Source: an uncultured Bryobacterales bacterium (lineage in GTDB: Bacteria; Acidobacteriota; Terriglobia; Bryobacterales; Bryobacteraceae). Taken from it: a stretch of 47,186 nucleotides of DNA. Where the stretch lies: the NCBI GenBank assembly GCA_937959285.1, contig CALGAR010000024.1, positions 1 to 47,186 of the forward strand, written 5' to 3'. Under the pieces are notes generated by a model. The model searched no databases, was not told where the DNA came from, and saw nothing but the letters and a program-made list of their open reading frames with translations. Shown here piece by piece: positions 31,261 through 39,947 of the stretch. The position numbers and the translations under genes are program-made. Within the stretch, counting starts at the first letter, position 1. Each line of letters starts with the position of its first letter.

Positions 31261-32589
31261 CTACAGCCTGTGAATCTTCGGAGAGCTGAAGTTCTTCAGG
31301 GCGTTGCGCGTATCGACAATCAACTTCGCCCGTTCAACCACACTCCCATAGTCGAAGCACGAATGATCGGTCACGATCACGACGCAGTCGGCTGCGGCTA
31401 CGGCGGCCTCCGGCGGCTGCGCGCAGAGTTCCATCTGCTCCAGCCGCACTGTCGGGACAAAGGGATCGGAGTAGGTGACTTTGGCGCCTCGCCTGGAGAG
31501 GAGGTGGATAATGTCCAGCGCGGGCGACTCGCGAACATCGTCGATGTCCCGCTTGTAGGCAACACCGAGCACGTGGATATGAGAACCACGCACCGGTTTG
31601 GTGACGTCGTTCAGCGCGTTCTGGATCTTGTCAACAACGAAGCGCGGCATCTGGCCGTTGATATAGCCCGCCAGCTCAATAAATCGAGCTTCAATGCCTG
31701 CCTCCTTCGTTTTCCAGGAGAGATAGAACGGATCGACAGGAATGCAGTGTCCGCCCAGCCCCGGACCAGGGTAGAACGGCATGAAGCCGAACGGCTTTGT
31801 TGCCGCCGCATCAATCACTTCCCACACATTGATCCCCATCCGGTCGCACATGAGCGCCATCTCGTTCACCAGTCCGATATTGATCATGCGGAAGGTGTTT
31901 TCGAGCAGCTTGACCATTTCGGCAACCCTGGTGGAGCTGACGGGAACAACCGTTTCCAATGCCTGCGAATAGAACAGGGCGCCCAGGCTGGTGCAGGCAG
32001 GCGTAACACCGCCAACGACTTTGGGAATGTTCGCGGTTTGAAATTTCGGGTTGCCGGGGTCGACGCGCTCCGGGGAGAAGCAAAGGAAGAAATCTTTTCC
32101 AGCCTTCAGTCCGGTCGCTTCAAGACGCGGCAGCAAGAGCTCTTCTGTCGTGCCTGGATATGTCGTCGATTCCAGGATGATCAGCTTCCCTGACCCAAAA
32201 TACCGAGCGACCTCTTCGCACGCCGAGACGATATAGCTCATGTCCGGATCTTTGGTCTTCCGGAGCGGCGTGGGCACGCAGATATTGATCGTATCGAGGT
32301 CGGCAACAACGGCGAAGTCAGCCGTTGCGGAAAGCCTGCCGGCTTCGACCAAAGGCTTGAGAACCGATGACGGTACGTCCCGAACATAGGAGGCCCCGGC
32401 GTTGATCAGGTCCACCTTCGCAGTCTGTACGTCGACCCCGGTGACGGTGAATCCCGCCTTGGCGAATTCCACCGCCAGCGGCAGGCCCACATATCCGAGA
32501 CCAATGATGCCAACACGGGCACTGCGCGACTTAATTTTCTCCGCCAGATCTTCCGCGGTCGTCCGCACTCCGGCTGCTGTTACTTCCAC
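31261..32589 (-). CDS. UDP-sugar 6-dehydrogenase (WbpA/WecC-type)
   Basis: A 442-residue nucleotide-sugar dehydrogenase. The NAD motif is VGIIGLGYVGLPLAVEFAKAG with Asp closing the site (VTGVDVQ). Other features are NICVPTPLRKTKDPDMSYI, ILESTTYPGTTEELL (catalytic Glu region), FSPERVDPGN and the nucleophile Cys282 in GPGLGGHCIPVDPFYL, followed by GVAYKRDIDDVRESPALDII in the C-terminal domain. The STTYPGTTEE and SPERVDPGN wording fits enzymes that oxidise UDP-GlcNAc or UDP-ManNAc to the uronate rather than UDP-glucose dehydrogenase. The product would feed surface polysaccharide synthesis such as the locus at 39.8-47.2 kb. It stands alone, with no other sugar gene touching it. Confidence 0.9.
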   Translation of the reverse strand: MEVTAAGVRTTAEDLAEKIKSRSARVGIIGLGYVGLPLAVEFAKAGFTVTGVDVQTAKVDLINAGASYVRDVPSSVLKPLVEAGRLSATADFAVVADLDTINICVPTPLRKTKDPDMSYIVSACEEVARYFGSGKLIILESTTYPGTTEELLLPRLEATGLKAGKDFFLCFSPERVDPGNPKFQTANIPKVVGGVTPACTSLGALFYSQALETVVPVSSTRVAEMVKLLENTFRMINIGLVNEMALMCDRMGINVWEVIDAAATKPFGFMPFYPGPGLGGHCIPVDPFYLSWKTKEAGIEARFIELAGYINGQMPRFVVDKIQNALNDVTKPVRGSHIHVLGVAYKRDIDDVRESPALDIIHLLSRRGAKVTYSDPFVPTVRLEQMELCAQPPEAAVAAADCVVIVTDHSCFDYGSVVERAKLIVDTRNALKNFSSPKIHRL

Positions 32590-32775
32590 AAGACCTCCAG
32601 AAAACTACCCCAAAGGGGCTCCCTGCGTACACCTGTCACCCAAGCGGGCAGGGAACCTGCGCGCCACTAGATTACCATGGGGCCCGACCATTCCTGCCGG
32701 AGAGGGGCCACAATCGCGGTTTTCTCGAAAGCGGTTTTCAAGTATGCTGTCGGTGGTCAGCCCCAAGGAGGTTCG

Positions 32776-34125
32776 ATGAAAGGCACCAGACGGAGCTTTT
32801 TCAAGCAAGCAGGGGCCGCTGCCAGCGGTGTTTTCCTGTTCGATATCGTTCCGGCCAGGGCGCTCGGTCTTCAGGGGCAGCCGCCGCCGAGCGACATCAT
32901 CAACTTTGGCCACATTGGCATCGGAGGACGCGGGAAGCTCTTCCTGCGGCCGGAAGCCAACCTCGGAAAGCAGATACCTGCGCCATCCAATCTGGGCGGG
33001 GACGGCACGAGGATCATGCGCCCGGCCCGGTCCATTGCTCTTTGCGACGTCGACTCATCGAGGCTCGACGAGGCCGCCTCCCGGGTCGGCGGGCGCCCCA
33101 GATTGTATAAGGATTTTCGAAGGCTGCTCGAGGACAAGGACGTCGACGCCGTCTACATCGCAACGCCGGATCACTGGCACGCGCTTCAAACAATCATGGC
33201 ATGTCAGGCCGGCAAGGACGTCTATGTCGAAAAGCCGGCCTGCAACACCATTGAGGAAGGCCGCGCGATGGTCAATGCCGCCGAGCGCTATGGCCGCGTG
33301 GTCCAGGTAGGGTCGCAGGGGCGCTCCCAACTGGCGGCGTGGCAGGCTGCCAACTACATCCGCGCCGGCAGGCTCGGAAAGGTGAGTAAAGTAACGTGCT
33401 GGCACTATGCGAGCCCTCAAGGAGACTGGACGCCCGATTCCAATCCTCCTCCGGGGCTTGACTACGAGATGTGGGTGGGTCCGGCCCGATGGATTCCCTA
33501 CAACTCGAAGCACACGCACGGTTCCTTCCGCTGGCTGATCGATTTCGGCGGAGGCCAGATTCGCGATCGCGGCGCGCACGTCATGAGCATCGCAAACTGG
33601 ATCATGGACGCCGACCACACGGGTCCCGTCAGCGTGGAGGCGAAGGGCGATCCGCCTCCGGATGGCATGTACGACTCAGCCGTGACGATGGAAGTGACCT
33701 ACGAGTTCAAGAATCCGGATTGGACGCTCGTCTGGGCGCAACCCGGCACTCCCTCCAAAGAGCTCGAGGCGCGATACGGCGCGATTTATCACGGCGAGCA
33801 CGGCACGCTGACCGTCACGTTGGGTGACGGCGCGGGCACCGCCACCGAGCAGAAGGCCAAGGGCTTTGCTGCGCAGTGCGACTGCGGGAAGGTGTATCGC
33901 AGCCCCGGACATAGCGAAGACTTTGAGGACTGCATCCGCACCCGCAACAAGCCGATCATGCACATCGAAGCAGCGCACCGCGTCGCATCGCTATGCATTC
34001 TCGGCAACCTCTCCTTCGTCTTGCAGCGGAAGCTGGAATGGGATCCCGTAAACGAGCGGGTGAAGAATGACGATGAGGCAAACCGCCTCCTGAGCCGGCC
34101 GGGCCGCGGCGCCTGGCACCTGTAG
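32776..34125 (+). CDS. Gfo/Idh/MocA family oxidoreductase with Tat signal
   Basis: A 449-residue NAD(P)-dependent oxidoreductase exported in folded form, since it opens with a twin-arginine leader (MKGTRRSFFKQAGAAASGVFLFD). The Rossmann part contains INFGHIGIGGRGKLF, IALCDVDSSRLDEAA, and VDAVYIATPDHWHALQTIMACQAGKDVYVEKPACNTIEEGRAMV, where EKP holds the catalytic Lys. The C-terminal domain has GGGQIRDRGAHVMSIANWIMD, with the substrate-site Asp/His pair. Tat-exported members of this family are strongly expanded in Acidobacteria and Planctomycetes and act on sugars or polyols. An excellent AAGGAGG lies 5 bases before the ATG. A HEAT-repeat protein follows 9 bases later. Confidence 0.92.
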   Translation: MKGTRRSFFKQAGAAASGVFLFDIVPARALGLQGQPPPSDIINFGHIGIGGRGKLFLRPEANLGKQIPAPSNLGGDGTRIMRPARSIALCDVDSSRLDEAASRVGGRPRLYKDFRRLLEDKDVDAVYIATPDHWHALQTIMACQAGKDVYVEKPACNTIEEGRAMVNAAERYGRVVQVGSQGRSQLAAWQAANYIRAGRLGKVSKVTCWHYASPQGDWTPDSNPPPGLDYEMWVGPARWIPYNSKHTHGSFRWLIDFGGGQIRDRGAHVMSIANWIMDADHTGPVSVEAKGDPPPDGMYDSAVTMEVTYEFKNPDWTLVWAQPGTPSKELEARYGAIYHGEHGTLTVTLGDGAGTATEQKAKGFAAQCDCGKVYRSPGHSEDFEDCIRTRNKPIMHIEAAHRVASLCILGNLSFVLQRKLEWDPVNERVKNDDEANRLLSRPGRGAWHL

Positions 34126-34134
34126 GAGTGAACG

Positions 34135-35028
34135 ATGCCGGATGATCAGACGTTCTTGAAGGCGATTCAGAGCGAGAGTGCAGAGGAGCGTTTCTCGGCC
34201 TGGCGCGCCGCTGGCAGCGCCTCCCCTTCCGTGATTCCACAGCTCGGCAAGCTGGCCGCCTCCAGCAATCCGGGAGTGGCGAAGGCGGCTCGCGAGGCTC
34301 TCGCCACGATGGTGCATTCCGTCGGCAAGGACCCCAACTCAAAGAACCGTGCCGAAATTGTAAAGAATCTGCTCGAACTCGCCGGCCCTGCCTACGAGCA
34401 TACGGTGCGTGTTCACGCGCTGCGCCTGCTCTCCAACATTGCGGGCGAAGAGGCAGTGCCAGCCATCAGCCGGTGGATCCATGATCCGGAACTCAGCGAA
34501 GAGGTAGCCTATTGCCTGGAGCGGATCCCCGGGAGCGCCTCCATCAAGGCCTTGGCTGCGGCCTACAAAGACGCCAGGGAGGACTTCAAGCCGCGGATTC
34601 TGGCTGCTCTGGGGCATCGGCGCGCGGAGGAAGGGGTCAGCTTGAGCCTGGAGGCGATGAGGTCTCCGAACAAGGAACTCGCCGTCGCCGGTGTGAAGGC
34701 ATTCGGGCGCATCGGCAAGAAAGCGCCGTCGAACCCGAGGCTTCCGGATCCGAAGTCGCTGTCCGAGTGGCAGAGGATTGAGCAGATGGACAGCATGCTC
34801 CGTTACGCAGATGCGCAGGCGGCGGAAGGGAACACGGCGGAAGCCATGCGCATCTATAAGACCGCCTTGGAGAGGCCGGAGGAGCACTGGCAGTGTGCGG
34901 CAATTATCGGGATGGCGAAGCTGGGCACCGCCGAAGCCGCAGCGGCGATCCTGCCCAAAATGAAGAGTGAGAATCGAACCGTGCGCATCACTGCGCAGAA
35001 CGCGTGGAAGCGTATGGCTGCGGGATAA
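34135..35028 (+). CDS. HEAT-repeat protein
   Basis: A 297-residue all-helical protein built of HEAT-like repeats. Recognisable repeats include SVIPQLGKLAASSNPGVAKAAREALATMV, ALRLLSNIAGEEAVPAISRWIHDPELSEEVAYCLERI, PRILAALGHRRAEEGVSLSLEAMRSPNKELAVAGVKAFGRIG, and AAIIGMAKLGTAEAAAAILPKMKSENRTVRITAQNAWKRM. There is no signal peptide or catalytic motif, so a scaffold role is likely, but the partner is unknown. A TPR-like stretch (LRYADAQAAEGNTAEAMRIYKTALE) lies within. Spacing to the oxidoreductase (9 bases) indicates one transcript; such oxidoreductase-HEAT pairs may share regulation. Confidence 0.75.
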   Translation: MPDDQTFLKAIQSESAEERFSAWRAAGSASPSVIPQLGKLAASSNPGVAKAAREALATMVHSVGKDPNSKNRAEIVKNLLELAGPAYEHTVRVHALRLLSNIAGEEAVPAISRWIHDPELSEEVAYCLERIPGSASIKALAAAYKDAREDFKPRILAALGHRRAEEGVSLSLEAMRSPNKELAVAGVKAFGRIGKKAPSNPRLPDPKSLSEWQRIEQMDSMLRYADAQAAEGNTAEAMRIYKTALERPEEHWQCAAIIGMAKLGTAEAAAAILPKMKSENRTVRITAQNAWKRMAAG

Positions 35029-35052
35029 GAGGTACGGCGGCTTTGAGGAAAG

Positions 35053-35081
35053 CGGGACGACCCCATCAGCGAGTCGTCCCG
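35053..35081. terminator. Bidirectional hairpin between HEAT and formaldehyde dehydrogenase genes
   Basis: CGGGACGAC (35053-35061) and GTCGTCCCG (35073-35081) are perfect 9-base arms with an 11-base loop. It lies between the converging stops at 35028 and 35094. No T run is present on either side. Confidence 0.6.
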
Positions 35082-35093
35082 TACATGGTGTCT

Positions 35094-36290
35094 CTAGGCG
35101 GCCTTCGCGAGTATGTTGTTGGGGTCGATGACGAACTTCTTTGCAGCGCCCTTGTCAAACTCCGCGTAGCCCTTCGGCGCCTCGTCCAGGCTGATTACCG
35201 TTACATTGACGGCTTTGGCGATCTGCACCTTGTCATAGAGGATCGCCTGCATGAGCTGCCGGTGATACTTCATCACGGGGCACTGGCCGGTTGCAAACGT
35301 GTGCGACTTGGCCCATCCCAGGCCGATCCGTATCCCCAGCATCCCCTTCTTGGCGTTCTCGTCAACGGCGCCCGGGTCGTCGGTGACGTAGAGGCCGGGG
35401 ATGCCGATACCGCCTCCAGCCCGCGTTACTTCCATGAGCGAGTTGAGGACTGTAGCTGGCCGTTCCTGTGTGGCTTCCCTCCCATGCCCGTGGGCCTCAA
35501 AGCCAACGCAGTCGATTCCGCAATCCACTTCCGGCTGGCCGACGATCTGCTCAATCTGCTCGGCAAGCGTTGCTGACTTGCGCAGATCGACGGTTTCGCA
35601 GCCGAAGCTGCGAGCCTGTTCCAGACGCTCAGGGATCATGTCGCCGACGATGACAACGGCTGCACCGAGCAGGTGGCAGGAGGCTGCGCACGCCAAGCCG
35701 ACAGGTCCGGCGCCCGCGATGTAGACGATTGAACCGGTCGTGACACCGGCCGTGACGGCGCCGTGATATCCGGTGGGGAAGATGTCCGACAGGAGCGTAA
35801 GATCCCGTATCTTCGGCATCGTCTTCTCGCGCTCGGGCAACTTGAGCAGGTTGAAGTCGGCGTAGGGACACATGACGTACTCCGCCTGGCCGCCTACCCA
35901 GCCGCCCATATCCACGTAGCCGTAGGCGGCGCCCGGACGCGCCGGATTGACGTTCAGGCAGATACCGGTCTTGCCCTCTTTGCAGTTGCGGCAGCGGCCG
36001 CATGCGATGTTGAAAGGAACCGAAACGATATCGCCGACTTTGATAAATTCAACGTCCCGTCCGGCTTCGATCACCTCACCGGTGATCTCGTGGCCAAGAA
36101 CCAATCCTGGCGGAGCCGTAGTCCGTCCCCGCACCATGTGCTGGTCGCTCCCGCAGATATTGGTCGAAATAACTTTGAGGATTACGCCGTGGTCACACTT
36201 CCGCGACCCCAGGGCCAGCTTGGGAAAGTCTATCGACTGCACCTCGACTTTACCTGGTCCGACGTAAACCACGCCTCGATTGGTTGGCAT
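35094..36290 (-). CDS. fdhA: Glutathione-independent formaldehyde dehydrogenase
   Basis: A 398-residue zinc alcohol dehydrogenase of the Pseudomonas putida FdhA type, close to its ~399 residues. Catalytic zinc ligands appear in TNICGSDQHMVRGR and LGHEITGEVIEAG, structural zinc Cys residues in CGRCRNCKEGKTGIC, and the NAD-binding motif in VYIAGAGPVGLACAASCHLLGAA. A family-specific insert PARPGAAYGYVDMGGWVGGQAEYVMCPYADFN and the VDCGIDCVGFEAHGHG segment set it apart from ordinary alcohol dehydrogenases. It oxidises formaldehyde to formate with tightly bound NAD+. It is divergent from fdhD/formate-dehydrogenase-like genes, sharing a 71-base intergenic space, so both halves of a C1 oxidation route may be co-regulated. 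Confidence 0.92.
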   Translation of the reverse strand: MPTNRGVVYVGPGKVEVQSIDFPKLALGSRKCDHGVILKVISTNICGSDQHMVRGRTTAPPGLVLGHEITGEVIEAGRDVEFIKVGDIVSVPFNIACGRCRNCKEGKTGICLNVNPARPGAAYGYVDMGGWVGGQAEYVMCPYADFNLLKLPEREKTMPKIRDLTLLSDIFPTGYHGAVTAGVTTGSIVYIAGAGPVGLACAASCHLLGAAVVIVGDMIPERLEQARSFGCETVDLRKSATLAEQIEQIVGQPEVDCGIDCVGFEAHGHGREATQERPATVLNSLMEVTRAGGGIGIPGLYVTDDPGAVDENAKKGMLGIRIGLGWAKSHTFATGQCPVMKYHRQLMQAILYDKVQIAKAVNVTVISLDEAPKGYAEFDKGAAKKFVIDPNNILAKAA

Positions 36291-36361
36291 CTATACCCTC
36301 CTCGCCGGACGATAACATCACAAGACGCTCGCGCCGTCAAGTTTGTGATAGCGTCTGAGTG

Positions 36362-37195
36362 ATGACCGGGAGCCTGCAGCAAGAGTGCCGAGAAGTCCTC
36401 GTGCACCGCATTTTCCGGGGCCGGGATCCAATTCGCGAGCCAGATGTCGTCGCGGTAGAGGAGCCCCTCGAAATTCAAATTGGTTACACAGCCGGCACTC
36501 GCGAGCTTCGCACCGTTTCTCTCACCATGCGGACTCCGGGGCGCGACGATGAGCTCGCAATCGGCTTCCTGTTCACGGAAGGAATTCTCCAGCATCCGTC
36601 GCAGATCAGCACGATCTTACGAGGCAGGAATTCGATCCGCGTCGAACTTGCGCAGGACGTGACAGTCGACCTGCCCCGTCTGGAACGGAACTTTTTTACG
36701 TCGTCAGCCTGCGGTGTGTGCGGCAAGACGTCGATTGAAGCCGTGCACCGGAAAGTGCGCGCGCTGCCGGATGAAGGGCCGGTTGTCTCTGCCGCGGTGA
36801 TCCACTCGCTGCCTGAGGTTTTGTTGCGCTCGCAGGCTGTCTTTCATTCCACCGGAGGACTACACGCGTCCGCGCTCATCGACGATGCAGGCAATCTGAT
36901 CGACTTGCAGGAAGACGTGGGTCGGCATAACGCGCTGGATAAGCTAATCGGGGCGCAGTTTCTGAAGGCGGCCCTCCCTCTCAGCCGCCGTATACTGCTG
37001 GTCAGCGGGCGGGCAAGCTTTGAGCTGGTTCAGAAGGCGGTGGCTGCCGGGATACCGATCATGGCAGCAGTCGGCGCCCCCTCGAGCCTGGCCGTCGATC
37101 TCGCCGCCGAGTCCGGGCTCACGCTCGCCGCGTTCGTCCGCGACGGCCGGTTTAACGTCTACTCTGGAGCTCCCAGGATCAAGGAGGCACAATGA
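36362..37195 (+). CDS. fdhD: Formate dehydrogenase accessory sulfurtransferase FdhD
   Basis: A 277-residue protein of the FdhD family. FdhD moves sulfur from IscS to the molybdenum cofactor of formate dehydrogenases. The functional cysteines are Cys117 and Cys120 in FFTSSACGVCGKTSIE, as in the E. coli CxxC loop. Conserved flanks are EPLEIQIGY, RDDELAIGFLFTEGIL, FHSTGGLHASALIDDAGNLIDLQEDVGRHNALDKLIG and ILLVSGRASFELVQKA. I take ATG 36362; a GTG three bases earlier is possible and neither has a good Shine-Dalgarno. Its stop overlaps the next gene's start by ATGA, so it is co-translated with the molybdoenzyme it presumably activates. Confidence 0.93.
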   Translation: MTGSLQQECREVLVHRIFRGRDPIREPDVVAVEEPLEIQIGYTAGTRELRTVSLTMRTPGRDDELAIGFLFTEGILQHPSQISTILRGRNSIRVELAQDVTVDLPRLERNFFTSSACGVCGKTSIEAVHRKVRALPDEGPVVSAAVIHSLPEVLLRSQAVFHSTGGLHASALIDDAGNLIDLQEDVGRHNALDKLIGAQFLKAALPLSRRILLVSGRASFELVQKAVAAGIPIMAAVGAPSSLAVDLAAESGLTLAAFVRDGRFNVYSGAPRIKEAQ

Positions 37196-39432
37196 AGCAG
37201 AAGCCGCCAGCCAAGGCAGCAGCCGGTGTGCCGGCCATCGTGAAAACAATTGAAACGAGCTGGAAACAGATGGGTGTTGCGCGAAGCCTCGAAACCCTTC
37301 GCGCCGTGAACCAGAAGGCGGGATTTGATTGCCCGGGCTGTGCGTGGCCCGAACCGGAAGAGGGCCGGGCAGCCATTGAGTTCTGCGAGAACGGGGCAAA
37401 AGCAGTCGCTGATGAAGCGACGATCCGCCAGGCCGGGCCCGAATTCTTTGCGCGCTGGAGCGTAAAGGAACTCGAGAGCCAGGAGGATCGCTGGCTCAAC
37501 GGGCAAGGCCGCCTCGTCCATCCGATGGTTCTCCGTGATGGAGCCAGCCACTACGAACCCATCGAATGGGAAGATGCGTTTGCCCTCATCGCCTCCGAAT
37601 TGCGCCAGCTGGATTCGCCCGATCAGGCCATCTTCTACACATCAGGAAGAACCAGCAACGAAGCCGCGTTCCTCTATCAGCTTTTCGTCCGCATGTTCGG
37701 CACGAACAATCTCCCGGACTGCTCCAACCTGTGTCATGAGTCGAGCGGCGAAGCCCTCCGTCAATCCATTGGGGTGGGAAAGGGCACAGTCACTCTGGAC
37801 GATTTTGCCCTTGCCGATGCCATCTTCGTCATTGGTCAGAACCCGGGCACCAATCACCCGCGCATGCTCGCCACTCTGCAGGCTGCGGCCAGACGCGGCT
37901 GCGAGATCGTCAGCATCAATCCCCTTCCCGAGACCGGACTCATGCGATTCCGTCACCCCCAGGAGATCACGGGACTCCTGGGCGGCGGCACGCCATTGAC
38001 TACGCTCTATCTTCCTGTTCGCATCAATGGCGACGTTGCCCTCCTGAAAGGAATCATGAAGGAGATGCTCGAGGAAGAGGAGCGTCGCCCCGGCACTGTC
38101 CTGGATAAGGAGTTCATTGAGCAGTACACCTACGGCTTCGACGCCTTCGCGGAGGATGTCCGCCGCTGTGACTGGGCGGATATCGTGCAGCAGAGCGGCA
38201 TCGAACGCCCGCTCATCCGTAAGGCGGCCGAGGTCGCCATGCGCTCTCAGCGGACGATTTGCTGCTGGGCGATGGGCCTGACGCAGCATCGCAACGCTGT
38301 CGCCAACATTCAGGAGATTGTGAACCTGCTCCTGCTTCGCGGGAATATCGGGCGGCCGGGTGCGGGCGTGTGCCCTGTTCGCGGACACAGCAACGTACAG
38401 GGCGATCGCACGATGGGCATCTGGGAGCGCATGCCGGATTGGTTTCTGGACAGGCTCAGCGAGGAGTTCGGTTTCAATCCGCCGCGACACCACGGCTTCG
38501 ACACGGTGCGATCCATTCAGGCGATGCTATCCGGCGAGGCGCGTGTGTTTATGGCACTTGGCGGCAACTTCCTCTCTGCCTCTCCGGATACGGAGCGGAC
38601 TGCAGCGGCGCTCCGCCAGTGCCGTCTGACAGTACACGTATCTACGAAACTCAACCGGAGCCACGTGGTAACTGGACGTCAGGCCCTGATCCTGCCGTGC
38701 CTCGGGAGAACCGAGCGCGACGTGCAGGCTACCGGCCTGCAATTTGTAACGGTGGAAAACTCAATGGGCGTGATTAGCCGGTCGCAGGGAGTGCTTCGTC
38801 CTGCCTCAGAGCACTTGCGAAGCGAGATCGCGATCATCGCCGGCATCGCTGCGGCAACGCTCGGCGTCGACTGGACCTCCTACACCGCCTGCTACGGAAG
38901 GATTCGTGACCATATCGCGAGAGTCGTTCCCGGGTTTGAGGATTTCAACAAGCGGATCGAGGAGCGCGGGAGTTTTCTACTGCCGAATGCCGCCCGCGAT
39001 CGCCAGTTCATGACTGCCACCGGAAAGGCCAACTTCCTACCCCATCCGATCCCGCGGCACGATCTGCAACCCGGCGAACTGCTCATGATGACGATCCGCA
39101 GCCACGACCAGTTCAACACAACGATCTACACCGACAACGACCGCTACCGCGGGGTTTTCGGCAGCCGCCGCGTCATTCTGATGAACGAAGAGGACATGCG
39201 CCAGCTCAACCTGACCACAGGGGAGGAGGTTGATCTCGTAAGCGTGTTTCAAGGTGAGGAGCGCGTCGCGCCTCGCTTCCGCGTGCTTCCCTACCCGATA
39301 CCGCGGCAGTGCACCGCGACATACTTCCCGGAAGCCAACGTGCTCGTGCCCCTCGGAAGCGTCGCCGAGCGCAGCAATACGCCTGCTTCAAAGTCCGTCG
39401 TCATTCGTCTGCGCAAGCCCTCAGGCTCCTAA
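37192..39432 (+). CDS. YdeP-type formate-dehydrogenase-like molybdopterin oxidoreductase
   Basis: A 746-residue molybdopterin oxidoreductase of the FdhF/YdeP group. The N-terminal FDCPGCAWPEPEEGRAAIEFCENGAK carries the cysteine pattern (CPGCAWP) characteristic of YdeP proteins in place of the usual formate dehydrogenase Fe-S leader. The molybdopterin domain includes WEDAFALIASELR, FYTSGRTSNEAAFLYQLFVRMFGTNNLPDCSNLCHESSG, VIGQNPGTNHPRM and VCPVRGHSNVQGDRTMGI; the C-terminal MopB domain has LPHPIPRHDLQPGELLMMTIRSHDQFNTTIYTDNDRYRG. Family members are about 750 residues. In E. coli YdeP is tied to acid resistance and its true substrate is unclear. Tight coupling to fdhD and proximity to fdhA favour formate oxidation here. 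Confidence 0.9.
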   Translation: MKQKPPAKAAAGVPAIVKTIETSWKQMGVARSLETLRAVNQKAGFDCPGCAWPEPEEGRAAIEFCENGAKAVADEATIRQAGPEFFARWSVKELESQEDRWLNGQGRLVHPMVLRDGASHYEPIEWEDAFALIASELRQLDSPDQAIFYTSGRTSNEAAFLYQLFVRMFGTNNLPDCSNLCHESSGEALRQSIGVGKGTVTLDDFALADAIFVIGQNPGTNHPRMLATLQAAARRGCEIVSINPLPETGLMRFRHPQEITGLLGGGTPLTTLYLPVRINGDVALLKGIMKEMLEEEERRPGTVLDKEFIEQYTYGFDAFAEDVRRCDWADIVQQSGIERPLIRKAAEVAMRSQRTICCWAMGLTQHRNAVANIQEIVNLLLLRGNIGRPGAGVCPVRGHSNVQGDRTMGIWERMPDWFLDRLSEEFGFNPPRHHGFDTVRSIQAMLSGEARVFMALGGNFLSASPDTERTAAALRQCRLTVHVSTKLNRSHVVTGRQALILPCLGRTERDVQATGLQFVTVENSMGVISRSQGVLRPASEHLRSEIAIIAGIAAATLGVDWTSYTACYGRIRDHIARVVPGFEDFNKRIEERGSFLLPNAARDRQFMTATGKANFLPHPIPRHDLQPGELLMMTIRSHDQFNTTIYTDNDRYRGVFGSRRVILMNEEDMRQLNLTTGEEVDLVSVFQGEERVAPRFRVLPYPIPRQCTATYFPEANVLVPLGSVAERSNTPASKSVVIRLRKPSGS

Positions 39433-39464
39433 GAAAGAACAAACGCGGGAACGGAAGGCGACGA

Positions 39465-39911
39465 TCAGCACTTGCCGTTGGAGTGCCGCTTCAGCGAGTG
39501 GTTCTTAGTCAAGTTGAAGGCGTGGGCCAGGACCAATCCAACTCCGCCTAAGACCATGCCGGGAGACGCGATCCACCGCCAGCCAGCCCCTACAGCAGGA
39601 ATGGCGTGCGCGCCGAACAGGCAGATGGCCCCAAACCCGAAGCAGGCGAGCGGCAGCGCGTGACGGTGCCGGCGATAGCTGGGAATCAGGCTGATTGCAG
39701 CGATCGCAATCGACGAGAAGAGAATCATTCTCTCCAACTCCTCGCTTGCGACCCAGAACAGCCCGGACGCAGCGAGAAGGCCGGTCAACAGCGGCATGAC
39801 GGCGCAATGGACAGCGCACGCTCCTGAGAGCGTCATGCCGACCCGGTCCAGCCAGATCCGCCGCAAGCGATCCGTGTCCTTCTCCCGCAGCCTTTCCCAA
39901 TCGCAAATCAC
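39465..39911 (-). CDS. MerC-domain inner-membrane protein
   Basis: A 148-residue protein with four hydrophobic segments and the MerC pattern (PF03203). The CAVHC pair in DRVGMTLSGACAVHCAVMPLLTG is the metal-binding motif of the first helix, followed by FWVASEELERMILFSSIAIAAISLIPSYRRHRH, LACFGFGAICLFGAH and a His/Cys-containing tail (NHSLKRHSNGKC). No other mer gene is present, so mercury resistance is unlikely. MerC-like proteins outside mer operons are often predicted zinc or iron carriers, and a Fur/Zur-like palindrome sits 37 bases upstream. The start GTG at 39909-39911 is the earliest; an ATG 25 codons in would cut into the domain. Confidence 0.8.
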   Translation of the reverse strand: MICDWERLREKDTDRLRRIWLDRVGMTLSGACAVHCAVMPLLTGLLAASGLFWVASEELERMILFSSIAIAAISLIPSYRRHRHALPLACFGFGAICLFGAHAIPAVGAGWRWIASPGMVLGGVGLVLAHAFNLTKNHSLKRHSNGKC

Positions 39912-39922
39912 GGAAACCCCAA

Positions 39923-39940
39923 GGAGAGGGGACCCTCTCC
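39923..39940. repeat. 18-base near-perfect palindrome in the MerC leader
   Basis: GGAGAGGG and CCCTCTCC are perfect 8-base arms separated by GA. It sits 11 bases upstream of the MerC-like start codon and 7 bases from the Fur/Zur-like box. As RNA it would form a strong GC-rich hairpin just before the start codon. Confidence 0.6.
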
Positions 39941-39947
39941 AGTTGGT

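Noticed and set aside
31153..32193. 346-residue open frame antisense to the UDP-sugar dehydrogenase
   Set aside because: The dehydrogenase carries every expected motif; the opposite frame has none.
39465..39911. Mercury-resistance function for the MerC-like protein
   Set aside because: No merR, merT, merP or merA in the window, and the upstream palindrome is Fur/Zur-like rather than a MerR operator.
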